Below, piece by piece: positions 48,245 through 56,691 of a DNA stretch of 64,000 nucleotides. The notes beneath the pieces were generated by a model. That model saw only the letters and a list, made by a program, of their open reading frames with translations, was not told the origin of the DNA and ran no database searches. A program made the position numbers and the translations under genes. This DNA is from Saccharopolyspora gloriosae (GTDB lineage: Bacteria > Actinomycetota > Actinomycetes > Mycobacteriales > Pseudonocardiaceae): the NCBI RefSeq assembly GCF_014203325.1, contig NZ_JACHIV010000001.1, forward strand, positions 4,899,501-4,963,500, given 5' to 3'. The number at the start of each line of letters is the position of its first letter. Positions within the stretch are counted from its first letter, which is position 1.

Positions 48245-50743
48245 TCACTCTTCGGAATCCGGTGGCGGACCGCCACGAATCGAATACAGAGCGTTTTCCA
48301 ACTCATCCGGTTTCACCAGCACGTCGCGCGCCTTCGACCCCTCGGAAGGACCGACGACGCCGCGCGATTCGAGCAGGTCCATGAGCCTGCCCGCTTTGGC
48401 GAACCCGACGCGCAGCTTCCGCTGCAGCATCGACGTGGAGCCGAACTGGCTGGTGACGACGAGCTCGGTGGCCTGCAGCAGCACGTCGAGGTCGTCGCCG
48501 ATGTCGGAGTCGACTTCCTTCTTCTCGCCCGCTTTGGCCGCGGTGACGCCGTCGGTGTAGTCCGGTTCGGCCTGCTCCTTGGTGTAGGAAACGACGCGGT
48601 GGATCTCTTCGTCGCTGACGAAGGAGCCCTGCACGCGCTGCGGCCGTCCGGCTCCCATCGGCAGGTACAGCGCGTCGCCCATGCCGATCAGCTTCTCGGC
48701 GCCCGGCTGGTCGAGGATGACCCGCGAGTCGGTGAGCGAGGACGTGGCGAACGCGAGCCGCGACGGCACGTTCGTCTTGATCAGGCCGGTGACGACGTCC
48801 ACCGAGGGCCGCTGGGTGGCCAGCACCAGGTGGATTCCGGCGGCGCGGGCCTTCTGCGTGATCCGCACGATCGCGTCCTCCACGTCACGCGGCGCGGTCA
48901 TCATCAGATCCGCGAGCTCGTCGACGATGGCCAGGATGTACGGGTACGGCCGGTATTCGCGTTCGCTGCCGGGCGGTGCGGTGATCTCGCCGGAGCGGAC
49001 CTTGGTGTTGAAGTCGTCGATGTGGCGCACCCGGTTGGCCTGCATGTCCTGGTAGCGCTGTTCCATCTCGTCCACCAGCCAGCCCAGCGCGGCGGCGGCC
49101 TTCTTCGGCTGGGTGATGATGGGCGTGATCAGGTGCGGGATGCCCTCGTACGGGGTGAGCTCGACCATCTTGGGGTCGATCAGGATCATCCGGACCTCTT
49201 GCGGCGTGGCCCGCGCCAGCAGCGACACCAGCATCGAGTTCACGAAGCTGGACTTACCGGAACCGGTCGAACCCGCGCACAGCAGGTGCGGCATCTTCGC
49301 CAGGTTCGCGGTGACCATGTGGCCTTCGATGTCCTTGCCCAGCCCCATCACCAGCGGGTGCTCGTCACCGGAGGCGGTGGTGGAGCGCAGCACGTCGCCC
49401 AGGCGCACCATTTCGCGGTCGCTGTTGGGCACTTCGATGCCCACCGCGGACTTGCCGGGGATCGGCGCGAGCAGCCGCACGTTGTCGGTGGCGGCGGCGT
49501 AGGCGATGTTCTTGGTCAGCGCGGTGATCTTCTCGACCTTCACGCCGGGCCCGAGTTCGATCTCGTAGCGGGTGACGGTCGGCCCCCGGACGAAGCCGGT
49601 GACCTCCGCGTCCACCTTGAACTGCTCCAGGACCGCGGTGATCGCCTCGATCATGGAGTCGTTGGCCTTGCTGCGCGTCTTCGGCACGTCCCCGCCGGTG
49701 AGCACGTCCAGCGGCGGCAGCTTGTAGTCACCTTCAACGGCGCGGCTGATGGTGAGCTTGCCGGTGTCGGCGGGTTCGTCGGCCGTGTCGGCGGCGGGCA
49801 CCTCGGCCGCCGCGGGCTTCGCCTTCCCGCGGGGCTTGGTGGGGGCCTCTTCGGGCACGTCGTCGAGGGAGAGCTGGTCGCCCTTGGACTTGCCACCGCT
49901 CTTGGCTGCGGGCTCCTCCACGGGCGTCGAGGCCTGGCGGCGCCGCGACGGGCGGCGCAGCTTCACCGTCTCGGGCGCGACTTCCTCGGTGGCGGGTTCG
50001 CCGTCTTCGACGGGCTTGCCGAGCAGGTGGTTGCGCACGGTGGCGAGCGTCGTGTCGGTGAGCAGCATCAGCCCGAACAGCGCCACCAGCACCAGCACGG
50101 GCACCGCGACCCAGCCGGTCAGTCCCTGCGCCAGCGGCCCGCCCGCGATGAAGCCGAGCACGCCGCCCGCGGCGGGCCACTCCTGCCAGCCGCTCGGCGC
50201 GCCGGAGCCGATGTGCAGCACGCCCAACGCGCTCCAGCCGAGCAACACCGAGCCGAGCACCACTCGCGGCCGGGCTTCGGGGTTGTTGTCGGTGCTGGCG
50301 AAGAACACCGCGACCCCGGCGACGACGATCGGCAGCACCAGCACCGCGTTGCCGATGACGAACCGCAGCCCCCAGTCGAGCCACTGCCCGACGGGCCCGC
50401 CCGCGTGCCACCAGATGCCGGCCGCGGTGATCACGGCCGCGGCGAGCGCGATGATCGCGAGCCCGGTGCGCCCGTGCGCGGGGTCGATGTCCTTGGCGCG
50501 GCGCAGCACTCCGCCCGACCGGGGCTGGCCGCGCTGCGCGGTGGGCTTCTTCGCCGGGGTGCGGCGCGGCGCGTGCGTGGAGCCGCGGGAAGAGCCACCG
50601 CTGGAGGTGGTCTTGCGGCTTTTCGCGGCACCGCCGTTGCTCTTCGTGCCGCCTGAGCTGCGTGTTGAGCTCTGGGCCCTGCTCTTCGAACCGGGTTGGG
50701 ACTGGTTCTTGCGCTGGGCGCCGCTCGTGGTCCGGCCCGCCAT
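48245..50743 (-). CDS. ftsK: DNA translocase FtsK/SpoIIIE
   Basis: A DNA pump of about 832 residues that clears chromosomes from the septum. It has a long basic Ser/Thr/Lys-rich N-terminus, four membrane spans (for example LAIIALAAAVITAAGIWW and VAVPVLVLVALFGLMLL), a Pro/Ala/Glu linker and the motor domain with Walker A GSTGSGKSS and Walker B LAIVDELADLM. It ends in the gamma winged-helix domain (SQFGSTSMLQRKLRVGFAKAGRLMDLLE). The start is uncertain: the ATG at 50743 lacks a good ribosome site, and an in-frame ATG at 50869 would overlap the divergent plsC start. Confidence 0.93.
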   Translation of the reverse strand: MAGRTTSGAQRKNQSQPGSKSRAQSSTRSSGGTKSNGGAAKSRKTTSSGGSSRGSTHAPRRTPAKKPTAQRGQPRSGGVLRRAKDIDPAHGRTGLAIIALAAAVITAAGIWWHAGGPVGQWLDWGLRFVIGNAVLVLPIVVAGVAVFFASTDNNPEARPRVVLGSVLLGWSALGVLHIGSGAPSGWQEWPAAGGVLGFIAGGPLAQGLTGWVAVPVLVLVALFGLMLLTDTTLATVRNHLLGKPVEDGEPATEEVAPETVKLRRPSRRRQASTPVEEPAAKSGGKSKGDQLSLDDVPEEAPTKPRGKAKPAAAEVPAADTADEPADTGKLTISRAVEGDYKLPPLDVLTGGDVPKTRSKANDSMIEAITAVLEQFKVDAEVTGFVRGPTVTRYEIELGPGVKVEKITALTKNIAYAAATDNVRLLAPIPGKSAVGIEVPNSDREMVRLGDVLRSTTASGDEHPLVMGLGKDIEGHMVTANLAKMPHLLCAGSTGSGKSSFVNSMLVSLLARATPQEVRMILIDPKMVELTPYEGIPHLITPIITQPKKAAAALGWLVDEMEQRYQDMQANRVRHIDDFNTKVRSGEITAPPGSEREYRPYPYILAIVDELADLMMTAPRDVEDAIVRITQKARAAGIHLVLATQRPSVDVVTGLIKTNVPSRLAFATSSLTDSRVILDQPGAEKLIGMGDALYLPMGAGRPQRVQGSFVSDEEIHRVVSYTKEQAEPDYTDGVTAAKAGEKKEVDSDIGDDLDVLLQATELVVTSQFGSTSMLQRKLRVGFAKAGRLMDLLESRGVVGPSEGSKARDVLVKPDELENALYSIRGGPPPDSEE

Positions 50744-50867
50744 GGGACTTACGGTATCTTGACCGGCCCCTCCCGTCACAGGTGGCACAGCGGTCACGGG
50801 GGTGTCGGGCCCTGGTTTTCCACGTCCTGCGTCCACCGATTCCGCCCTTGTGCGATCCTCACTCGTC

Positions 50868-51722
50868 ATGGTCGCCCAGCCCGCAGATCCAGCAGAGCCG
50901 ACACGCCGCAGCCCGCAGGCGTCCCAGCGGTCCCGCACCCGGTTGTTCCGGGAGGCGCCGCTGCTGTGGCGGGTGCTGCTGCGGGTGGACCGCGCGCTGA
51001 TCCTGCTCACGGGCCGCCTGGAGGTGACCGGTGACGTGCCGGACGAGTTGCGCGGCAGGCCGCTGCTGCTGGCCTCGAACCACATCGGCAACGTCGACGC
51101 GCTGGTCGTGATGGCGGCGTGCGGCCGTCGGCGGCTGGCGCTGCGCTTCCTCGCCACCGGCGGCCTGTTCGACGCCCCGGTGATCGGGTCGATGCTGCGC
51201 CACTGCCACCACGTGCGCGCCGACCGCGGCAAGGCGAACGCGGCGCAGGCGCTGGACCACGTGGTGGGTGCGCTGGAGGAGGACCACCGCCCGGTGCTGG
51301 TGTACCCGGAGGGCCGGATCAGCCTGGAACCGGGCCTGTGGCCGGAGCGCGGCAAGACCGGCGTGGCCCGGATGGCGCTGGCCTCGCGCGCACCGGTGAT
51401 CCCGATCAGCCAGTGGGGCGCGCACGAGGCCATGTGCTACGGAATGCTGCGCGTCGGGAACTTCGGTGACGTGCGGGTGCTGCTCGGATCGTGGCTCGCG
51501 GCCATCCGGCGGCGCCCGGTGCTGAAGGTGCACTTCGGCGATCCGGTCGACTTGAGCGATCTGTCCTCGGACCGCGCCGGTGACGCCGCGCGCGCCAGGG
51601 ACCGGATCATGCGCGCGATCACGGCGGGCCTGGCTCCGCTGCGCGCGGACGAGCCGGACGTCCCGCGGCACGAGGACCCGACCCGCAAGGTCACCGACAA
51701 GCGCAGCCCTTGGCGCCCTTGA
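50868..51722 (+). CDS. 1-acyl-glycerol-3-phosphate acyltransferase-like protein
   Basis: A 284-residue PlsC-family acyltransferase. The catalytic NHIGNVD motif (N-H-x4-D) follows LLLASN, and the substrate motif YPEGRISLEPGL is present. It probably acylates lysophosphatidic acid or a related lipid at the membrane. The family is clear, but the exact acceptor is not. The start ATG at 50868 was chosen over an in-frame GTG/ATG at 50802; divergent from ftsK. Confidence 0.82.
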   Translation: MVAQPADPAEPTRRSPQASQRSRTRLFREAPLLWRVLLRVDRALILLTGRLEVTGDVPDELRGRPLLLASNHIGNVDALVVMAACGRRRLALRFLATGGLFDAPVIGSMLRHCHHVRADRGKANAAQALDHVVGALEEDHRPVLVYPEGRISLEPGLWPERGKTGVARMALASRAPVIPISQWGAHEAMCYGMLRVGNFGDVRVLLGSWLAAIRRRPVLKVHFGDPVDLSDLSSDRAGDAARARDRIMRAITAGLAPLRADEPDVPRHEDPTRKVTDKRSPWRP

Positions 51723-52062
51723 GAGCCGGAGATTCCCCAGTCCGGGAAAAATGAGCGTCGCCGCGATTCAGCCGCGCTCACGCGACAACGCTCGGGGGCG
51801 GCCCCCAGGAACCATTCCGCCCGGCAGCACGTACGCGCGTTCCTGATCAGCCGGGACCGTATCCGACTCATCCGGCGCGGCGGGGCCGCGTTTCTACTCA
51901 CCTTCCGCGACCGGCCGGACGTGCTGGGTCACCAATACCGTTCAACTGGGAATGCGCGCAATCGTGCGGATTCGCGAAACACCTGGTGGAATGCGGACGC
52001 CCTGAGCAGACTGAGCCGATCGGCACCCGCAGCGGGCGCCGAACCGGACATCGAGGAATGAA
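51723..52062. other. Gap between plsC-like and secreted hydrolase genes
   Basis: A 340-bp gap of mixed composition with no convincing gene. A short TTCCC/GGGAA inverted repeat at about 51732-51748 followed by AAAA lies just after the plsC-like stop and may be a weak terminator. The distal part should carry the promoter of the hydrolase; GAGGAATGAA before the GTG is its ribosome site. Confidence 0.4.
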
Positions 52063-53652
52063 GTGCAGAAAACAGCGACCGCGACAGCGGCGACCGGCTT
52101 GCTGGCCGCCAGCCTGCTGTTCGCACCGGCGAGTTCCGCCGCCCCGACCGCCCCGGCCCCCTTCGAACCCGCCCCGATTTCCTGGGGCCCTTGCGAGGAC
52201 GAGTCCTTGCAGGAGGCGGGCGCCGAATGCGGAATGCTCGAAGTTCCGCTGGACTACGCGAATCCGGACGGGGAGAAGATCTCACTCGCCGTGTCGCAGG
52301 TGAAGCACACCGTGCCCGAGGATCAGTACCAGGGCGCGATGCTGCTCAACCCGGGTGGTCCCGGCGGTTCCGGCCTGTACCTGGCGACATTGGGCGAATC
52401 GGTTCCGCACGGCGCGGGCGCCGCCTACGACTGGGTCGGTTTCGATCCGCGCGGTGTCGGTTCGAGCAAACCCGCGTTGTCGTGCGATCCGAACTACTTC
52501 GCCCACGACCGCCCCGATTACCTCCCCACCACTCCGGAGAAGGAGCAGGAGTGGCTGTCCCGCACTTCCGGTTATGCGGAGGCGTGCGGCAGGACGGGCG
52601 GGGCGCTGCTGGACCACATGAAGACGACGGATTCCGTCGAGGACATGGAGAGCATCCGCAAGGCGCTCGGCCAGGAGAAGCTGAACTACTACGGCTTCTC
52701 CTACGGCACCTACCTCGGGCAGGTGTACGGCACGCTGCACCCGGAGCGGCTGCGCCGGGTCGTCATGGACGGCGTCGTCAACGTCGAGGACGTCTGGTAC
52801 GACGCGAACCTGAACCAGGACGTCGCGTTCGACCGCAACATCAAGATCTTCTTCGATTGGGTGGCCCGCTACGACTCGGTGTACCACCTGGGCACCACCG
52901 GGGCGCAGGTCGAGCGGCTCTACTACGAGCAGCGCGCGAAGCTCGACGCGCAACCCGCGGGCGGCGAGATCGGCTCGTCGGAGTGGACGGACCTGTTCCT
53001 GTCCGCGGGCTACGGCCAGACCGGGTGGGACAAGCGCGCGAAGGCGTTCGCGGGCTGGGTGCACCACGGTGACTGGCAGCCGCTGGTGGAGATCTACGAC
53101 GCGTCGAACACGCCCGGCGACGACAACGGTTTCGCCGTCTACAACGCCGTCCAGTGCACCGACGTGCAGTGGCCGCAGCAGTGGGGCCGCTGGCGCGCCG
53201 ACAACTGGGTCACGCACGCGAAAGCACCGTTCGAGACCTGGGCGAACGCCTGGCACAACGCCTCCTGCCTGAACTGGCCGGCGAAGGCGGGTGAGCCGGT
53301 GAACGTCGACGGCGGCGACGTCGAGGGAGCCTTGCTGATCAGCGAGGAGCTGGACGCGGCGACCCCGTTCCCCGGCGCGATCGAGGCCCGCAAGCGGCTC
53401 CCCGGCGCGAGCCTGATCAGCCTGCCCGGCGGCACGACGCACTCCGGTTCGCTGTCCGGCAACGGCTGCGTCGACGACCGCATCGCCGACTACCTGACCA
53501 CCGGTGCCCTGCCCCAGCGCAAGCCCGGTGACGGCCCGGACGTCACCTGCGAACCCCTCCCCCAGCCGACCCCGGAGGGCGCCGCGACCATCGGGCCGAA
53601 GCGCACCGAGCAGCCGAAGGTGCTCCAGGACGCCCTGCGCCACTGGCGCTGA
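52063..53652 (+). CDS. Secreted tripeptidyl-aminopeptidase-type alpha/beta-hydrolase
   Basis: A 529-residue exported hydrolase similar to Streptomyces Slp/Tap peptidases. The signal peptide ends near ASSAA at residues 24-28. The oxyanion motif NPGGPGGSG, the nucleophile Ser213 in GFSYGTYLG, Asp431 in ELDAATPF and His460 in GTTHSG complete a catalytic triad. The C-terminal TAP-like domain holds several Cys. It probably trims tripeptides or small peptides outside the cell. GTG start. Confidence 0.87.
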   Translation: MQKTATATAATGLLAASLLFAPASSAAPTAPAPFEPAPISWGPCEDESLQEAGAECGMLEVPLDYANPDGEKISLAVSQVKHTVPEDQYQGAMLLNPGGPGGSGLYLATLGESVPHGAGAAYDWVGFDPRGVGSSKPALSCDPNYFAHDRPDYLPTTPEKEQEWLSRTSGYAEACGRTGGALLDHMKTTDSVEDMESIRKALGQEKLNYYGFSYGTYLGQVYGTLHPERLRRVVMDGVVNVEDVWYDANLNQDVAFDRNIKIFFDWVARYDSVYHLGTTGAQVERLYYEQRAKLDAQPAGGEIGSSEWTDLFLSAGYGQTGWDKRAKAFAGWVHHGDWQPLVEIYDASNTPGDDNGFAVYNAVQCTDVQWPQQWGRWRADNWVTHAKAPFETWANAWHNASCLNWPAKAGEPVNVDGGDVEGALLISEELDAATPFPGAIEARKRLPGASLISLPGGTTHSGSLSGNGCVDDRIADYLTTGALPQRKPGDGPDVTCEPLPQPTPEGAATIGPKRTEQPKVLQDALRHWR

Positions 53653-53663
53653 CCGCACGAGCA

Positions 53664-53696
53664 CGAGGGCCGCACCGAACACCGGTGCGGCCCTCG
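53664..53696 (+). terminator. Hairpin terminator after the secreted hydrolase
   Basis: CGAGGGCCGCACCG (53664-53677) pairs perfectly with CGGTGCGGCCCTCG (53683-53696) across a 5-nt loop, 11 bp after the stop codon. A short TTCG follows; no long T-tract, as usual in high-GC genomes. Confidence 0.7.
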
Positions 53697-53927
53697 TTCG
53701 CGTTCAACGCCCGGTGCGGTGAGCGGCGACCGGCGGACGTGGAAACCCCGCAGGCAGAGCGGGCATTCCCGAGATCTCGCAGACCGCATTTAGCAGATTC
53801 CGCACCAGCGATCCACTGAATCCACCCCTACGTGTGGTCCGGCAGGAAAACGCGGACAGGACGTCCTCCCGTTGGAACGATCTTGCGGTTGCTCGCGATT
53901 CCCACGTCCTGCCGGAAGGAAACACCC

Positions 53928-54677
53928 ATGTCCGCAGTGGTCCCGCCGCCGACGACGCCGAAGAACGGTCTCGGCACCGCCGGATTCGTCCTCGGTCTGC
54001 TCGCCCTGCTGTTCTCGTTCATCCCGTTCATCGGCGTGATCGCCTGGCCGCTGGGCATCCTCGGCCTCGTCTTCGGCGTCATCGGCATCATCCGCGCGCG
54101 CAACGGCGAGGCGAACAACCAGGGCATGGCGATCACCGGCACCGTGCTCGCCGGAATCGGACTCCTGATCTGCGTCGCCTGGGTCGGCATCGTCGGCACC
54201 GCCGCGAACGAGGCAGCGAAGCAATCCGAATCGCTCGGCGTCGAAGCCCAGCACAGCCCCGTTCCGGGCGGGATTTCCGCGGACGCCTCGGATGCCCCGA
54301 TCGAACTCGGCTTCGGTCAGACGCACACCTGGAAGGGCGGCGAATCCGTGCAGGTCTCCGAACCGCGGAAGTTCAAGAAGTCCAACCCTTACGAACTGCC
54401 TTCCGGAGCCCGCGCGGTCGAGGTCGACCTGACCATCACCAACGGCACCGACGATGAGATCAACCCGGTCACCTGGGACATCACCGCCACCCACGACGGA
54501 CGCGCCACCCAGCCGGTCTACTCGGACGACATCTTCGCCAACGCCCAGATCCCGCCGGGCGGAACCCTCACCATCACCAGGGGATTCCAGATCACCTCGG
54601 ACTCCGGGGAACTTCGGATCTCGGTGCAGCCGAACTTCTTCGCCACCGACACCGTCTACTTCCACGGCCCGTTCTGA
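53928..54677 (+). CDS. DUF4190-type membrane protein with DUF4352-like exported domain
   Basis: A 249-residue protein. Two closely spaced membrane helices (GTAGFVLGLLALLFSFIPFIGVIAW and GMAITGTVLAGIGLLICVAWVGIVG, both shown in part) match DUF4190. The exported part (about residues 115-249) starts at ELGFGQTHTWKGG and reads as an immunoglobulin-like DUF4352 fold. GGAAGGA precedes the ATG by about seven bases. Function unknown; such proteins are small envelope components in actinobacteria. Confidence 0.75.
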   Translation: MSAVVPPPTTPKNGLGTAGFVLGLLALLFSFIPFIGVIAWPLGILGLVFGVIGIIRARNGEANNQGMAITGTVLAGIGLLICVAWVGIVGTAANEAAKQSESLGVEAQHSPVPGGISADASDAPIELGFGQTHTWKGGESVQVSEPRKFKKSNPYELPSGARAVEVDLTITNGTDDEINPVTWDITATHDGRATQPVYSDDIFANAQIPPGGTLTITRGFQITSDSGELRISVQPNFFATDTVYFHGPF

Positions 54678-54684
54678 CCGTCGA

Positions 54685-54733
54685 GGTGAACGGCTCGTTC
54701 GCCCGACCGGATCGGACGAACGGGCCGTTCACC
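54685..54733. terminator. Bidirectional hairpin between convergent DUF4190 and tetR genes
   Basis: GGTGAACGGCTCGTTCG (54685-54701) pairs with 54717-54733 over 17 positions with a single G-T wobble and a 15-nt loop. The right arm overlaps the tetR stop codon at 54729-54731. Its position between convergent genes fits a shared terminator. Confidence 0.7.
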
Positions 54734-55355
54734 CGCCCCCTGCACCAGCCCCGGCGCTCGCCAGGACGGCGTCGACGGCCAGGTACAGGGTGTTCGTCTC
54801 GGCGGTCAGCAGCGAGTCCTCGGCGGGCAGCGCGCGCTCCAGCGAGAGGCCGTTGACCACCGTCATCAGGAACCTCGCGCGCCGCGCGTTGTCGCCGGCG
54901 GCGAGCGCGCCTTCGTCCACGAGGACGGACAGCCAGTGCTCGGTGCGGCGTTGGCCCTCGCGTTCCATGCCTAGGTAGACGGCCTTGATCTCCTCGGTCG
55001 GCTCCGGCGCGATGAATCCCTCGTGGAGCTTCCCGAAGGCCGCGCGCGCCTCCTGCCCCACTCCGGCGGGTGCGAGCACTTCGCGGAGGCAGGCGACCAG
55101 CCGGTCCCGTGCAGGTAGCGACCGGTCGTGGATCGCGTCGCCGGTGGCCACCATGTCGTAGATGCCGGCGAGCACGGCGTCCTGGAGGGCTCGCTGGGTC
55201 GGGAAGTGGTAGCGCAGCGAGCCCGTGCTCACCCCGGCCCGCGCCGCGACCGCGCGGACGCTCAACCGCGCCGACGCATCCTCACCGATCATCGTCGCCG
55301 CGGCCACCAGGATCCGGTGCCGGGTGCTCAACGCCGGCTCCTCCGAGTCGTCCAT
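54729..55355 (-). CDS. TetR-family transcriptional regulator
   Basis: A 208-residue regulator. The N-terminal helix-turn-helix is RHRILVAAATMIGEDASARLSVRAVAARAGVSTGSLRYHFPTQ in outline (residues about 11-55), and a C-terminal ligand-binding domain follows. GGAGGTGGGC precedes the ATG at 55355. It is divergent from a small membrane-protein gene, and three palindromic 17-bp sites lie between them, so it probably represses itself and that gene. The ligand is unknown. Confidence 0.9.
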   Translation of the reverse strand: MDDSEEPALSTRHRILVAAATMIGEDASARLSVRAVAARAGVSTGSLRYHFPTQRALQDAVLAGIYDMVATGDAIHDRSLPARDRLVACLREVLAPAGVGQEARAAFGKLHEGFIAPEPTEEIKAVYLGMEREGQRRTEHWLSVLVDEGALAAGDNARRARFLMTVVNGLSLERALPAEDSLLTAETNTLYLAVDAVLASAGAGAGGG

Positions 55356-55378
55356 GCCCACCTCCACTCCGCACAGTA

Positions 55379-55452
55379 CTAGCACACCGTGATAGCGCTT
55401 TTCTAACACGCTGTGCTAGCTTGGCGTCCATCGCGCTAGTACAGCGTGTTAG
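55379..55452. promoter_or_regulatory. Three TetR-type operators in the divergent promoter region
   Basis: Three 17-bp imperfect palindromes with consensus CTAnnACnnnGTGnTAG: CTAGCACACCGTGATAG at 55379-55395, CTAACACGCTGTGCTAG at 55403-55419, and CTAGTACAGCGTGTTAG at 55436-55452 (one half-site base differs). Sites 2 and 3 are near-exact reverse complements of each other. Centres are 24 and 33 bp apart. They sit between the tetR start and the membrane-protein start, where a repressor would cover both promoters. Confidence 0.8.
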
Positions 55453-55485
55453 AGACTTTCCGGGGGATTCGGCGAAGGGGCGGGC

Positions 55486-56136
55486 ATGTTCGAGCAGTGG
55501 CGGCGAGATCGGGCGTTGCGACGCGTGAAGAGCGGCGACGGGCGGCCGTTGAAGCCGTTCCGCTGGTGGCAGCAGTTCAGCCGGGCGCTGTTGCACCTCA
55601 CGCTCGATCACCACGACGGGCACCGCACGGTGTACACGGTCGAGGTCCGGCACATGGGCGACAGCAACGGCGAGGTCAAGGCGCACCTGTTCCGCGACGG
55701 CAGGCACCACGCGGTGTCCAAGGTCCCCGCCGCCTTCCCCGTCGACGGCGGCACCATCGAGGTCGCGACGAGCCAGGTCGGGCTCAAGCGCTGCCACTAC
55801 GTGACCGCGTCGGGCACCGAACACCAGCTCACCCCGGATCCGAAGTCCGCAGAAGGACGCCGCGCCCGCCTCGAACGCAACCATCCGGTCGTGAGCGGCG
55901 CGGTCGGTTTCGTCTCGGTGGTGCTGCTGGTCATCGGAGTGATCCTGCTCGCCATCCAGATCGCGGAGCCGATCTCCCGGATCCCTCCCATCGCGGCGAA
56001 CATCGGGATCTTCGAGTCGCCCCTGCACCTGCCGCTGTGGCTCAACACCGCCCTCACCATCGGCGCGGCACTGGCCAGCACGGAACGAGCGCTGCGAATG
56101 CGCTACCACTGGTTGCTCGACGCCGCGGGGAACTGA
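55486..56136 (+). CDS. Two-span membrane protein under TetR control
   Basis: A 216-residue protein I do not recognise. Residues 1-135 are soluble, basic at the N-terminus (FEQWRRDRALRRVK) and strand-rich (HRTVYTVEVRHMG). Two hydrophobic helices follow (SGAVGFVSVVLLVIGVILLAI and LPLWLNTALTIGAALAST, shown in part). The first gene on the far side of the three operators, so it is likely the TetR target. An export or envelope role is possible but unproven. Confidence 0.7.
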   Translation: MFEQWRRDRALRRVKSGDGRPLKPFRWWQQFSRALLHLTLDHHDGHRTVYTVEVRHMGDSNGEVKAHLFRDGRHHAVSKVPAAFPVDGGTIEVATSQVGLKRCHYVTASGTEHQLTPDPKSAEGRRARLERNHPVVSGAVGFVSVVLLVIGVILLAIQIAEPISRIPPIAANIGIFESPLHLPLWLNTALTIGAALASTERALRMRYHWLLDAAGN

Positions 56137-56190
56137 CGCGCATGCCCCGAGCCGGAACTCGGCTCGGGGCGTCGGGCTCGCCGACTCGGG

Positions 56191-56535
56191 TCAGCGCGCC
56201 GCGGGAATCGATTCGTCGCCCTGCAACGCGGCCACCGCGGTGGGCTTGTTGCCACCGTCGTCGCACGGCGGCTTGGACGTACTCGGGTCGCAGCCGTCGC
56301 CCTTGTCGTCGCCCTTGTCGTCACCCAGGACGCCCACCCGCGAAGCGGTCTGGTCCGCCGGAACGCCGCTGCCCGGCACCGTCTGGTCCGGTGGCGCGTC
56401 ACCGCCCGGAGCGGTCTGGTCCGGCGGCACGTCGCCCTGGATCTGCACCGCCGGTGCCGGCGCGGCCAGCGCCGAGGCGGGTGCCGCCAGCAGCGCAGCC
56501 GTCGCGAAGACCGCCGCTGTGGTGAATCGCTTCAT
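56191..56535 (-). CDS. Small secreted repeat protein
   Basis: A 114-residue exported protein. The signal peptide is MKRFTTAAVFATAALLAAPA with cleavage near ALAA. The mature part contains three tandem units of about 11 residues (DVPPDQTAPGG, DAPPDQTVPGS, GVPADQTASRV), a GDDKGDDKGDG stretch and two Cys (DGCDPSTSKPPCDD). No family recognised. The ATG at 56535 is preferred because it begins a textbook signal peptide. Confidence 0.65.
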   Translation of the reverse strand: MKRFTTAAVFATAALLAAPASALAAPAPAVQIQGDVPPDQTAPGGDAPPDQTVPGSGVPADQTASRVGVLGDDKGDDKGDGCDPSTSKPPCDDGGNKPTAVAALQGDESIPAAR

Positions 56536-56691
56536 CGTGTGTCGTGCCCCTTCCACATCTCCCGATCGGGATGCGGAAACGCTACGACGCCGAAGAGTCC
56601 GGTGGAGGCTCCTCGCTTCCGCGTGGGGATATCCTCCGACGCCGCGCCGGAAATCCGGTGTGCGCACCGGATTTCCGACCGCGGCGAGAGG

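Noticed and set aside
48245-51433. 1062-codon ftsK frame extending across the plsC-like gene
   Set aside because: The part beyond 50869 is antisense to a clear acyltransferase gene and has no FtsK homology pattern.
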